A stretch of 14,273 bases of DNA from JAOUEA01 sp040511595 (lineage in GTDB: Bacteria > Actinomycetota > UBA4738 > HRBIN12), in NCBI GenBank assembly GCA_040511595.1, contig JBEVGU010000003.1, positions 1 through 14,273 of the forward strand. The letters are read 5' to 3'. The position numbers and the translations under genes were made by a program. The first letter of the stretch is position 1, and each line of letters starts with the position of its first letter. Below are positions 14,249 through 14,273 of the stretch, piece by piece. The notes below the pieces were generated by a model. The model was not told the origin of the DNA. It was given only the letters and a program-made list of their open reading frames with translations, and made no database searches.

Positions 14249-14273
14249 CCCCGGTCTCGTCAGGCGGGGAGGT

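Noticed and set aside
14249..14269. CCCCG/CGGGG inverted repeat near the right edge
   Set aside because: Five-base stem with an 11-base loop and no T run; too weak for a terminator and too close to the window edge to judge as an operator.
1..14273. Search for mobile elements, CRISPR, tRNA, phage or defence islands
   Set aside because: No transposase or integrase motifs, direct repeat arrays, tRNA-like folds or composition breaks were seen. The helicase-nucleases fit AdnAB repair better than a defence system.

Overview
This is a GC-rich window, roughly 68-70% by eye, with dense, mostly overlapping protein genes. I see no RNA gene, mobile element, CRISPR array or gene-free stretch over 200 bases. 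The base composition, the adnAB-type helicase-nuclease pair, the NUDIX / metallo-beta-lactamase / Crp neighbourhood and the TANNNT-type -10 hexamers all point to an actinobacterium (Actinomycetota). I cannot place it more finely.

Layout from left to right. (1) 1-2452, plus strand: the 3' part of a carbohydrate ABC-transporter operon, with a MalG-like permease (cut by the window edge), a lipoprotein solute-binding protein and a MalF-like permease, all translationally coupled by 4-base overlaps. No ATPase lies in the window. (2) 2435-3559, minus strand: a MidA/NDUFAF7-type SAM-dependent methyltransferase that overlaps the permease tail to tail. A 38-base divergent gap separates it from the next unit. 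(3) 3598-5165, plus strand: a NUDIX hydrolase coupled to a LACTB2-like metallo-hydrolase with an added C-terminal zinc ribbon. (4) 5108-6358: a Crp/Fnr-family regulator on the minus strand, overlapping the hydrolase 3' end, and a divergently transcribed stand-alone cyclic-nucleotide-binding domain protein on the plus strand, with a shared regulatory gap. (5) 6379-6786, plus strand: a small protein of unknown function that ends back to back with the helicase operon. (6) 14235-6787, minus strand: an M50 site-2-type membrane metalloprotease with CBS domains, then adnA-like and adnB-like subunits of a dual-motor, dual-nuclease double-strand-break resection enzyme. The latter two share a 4-base ATGA overlap.

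The adnAB pair forms one machine. Both subunits have a UvrD-type motor and a RecB-type nuclease with a four-cysteine cluster. The AdnB motor motifs look intact, while several AdnA motor motifs are eroded. The NUDIX-MBL-Crp stretch resembles a neighbourhood I recall from mycobacteria. Here the Crp-like protein has lost the usual FGE glutamate of the cyclic-nucleotide pocket, while the neighbouring sensor-only protein keeps it.

Most of the window is ordinary actinobacterial chromosome. The points most worth a second look are the split between DNA-binding and nucleotide-sensing proteins at 5108-6358, the zinc-ribbon-tailed metallo-hydrolase whose last zinc knuckle is encoded antisense to the Crp tail, and the coupling of a membrane protease to adnAB. 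I did not find a clearly new defence or mobile system.
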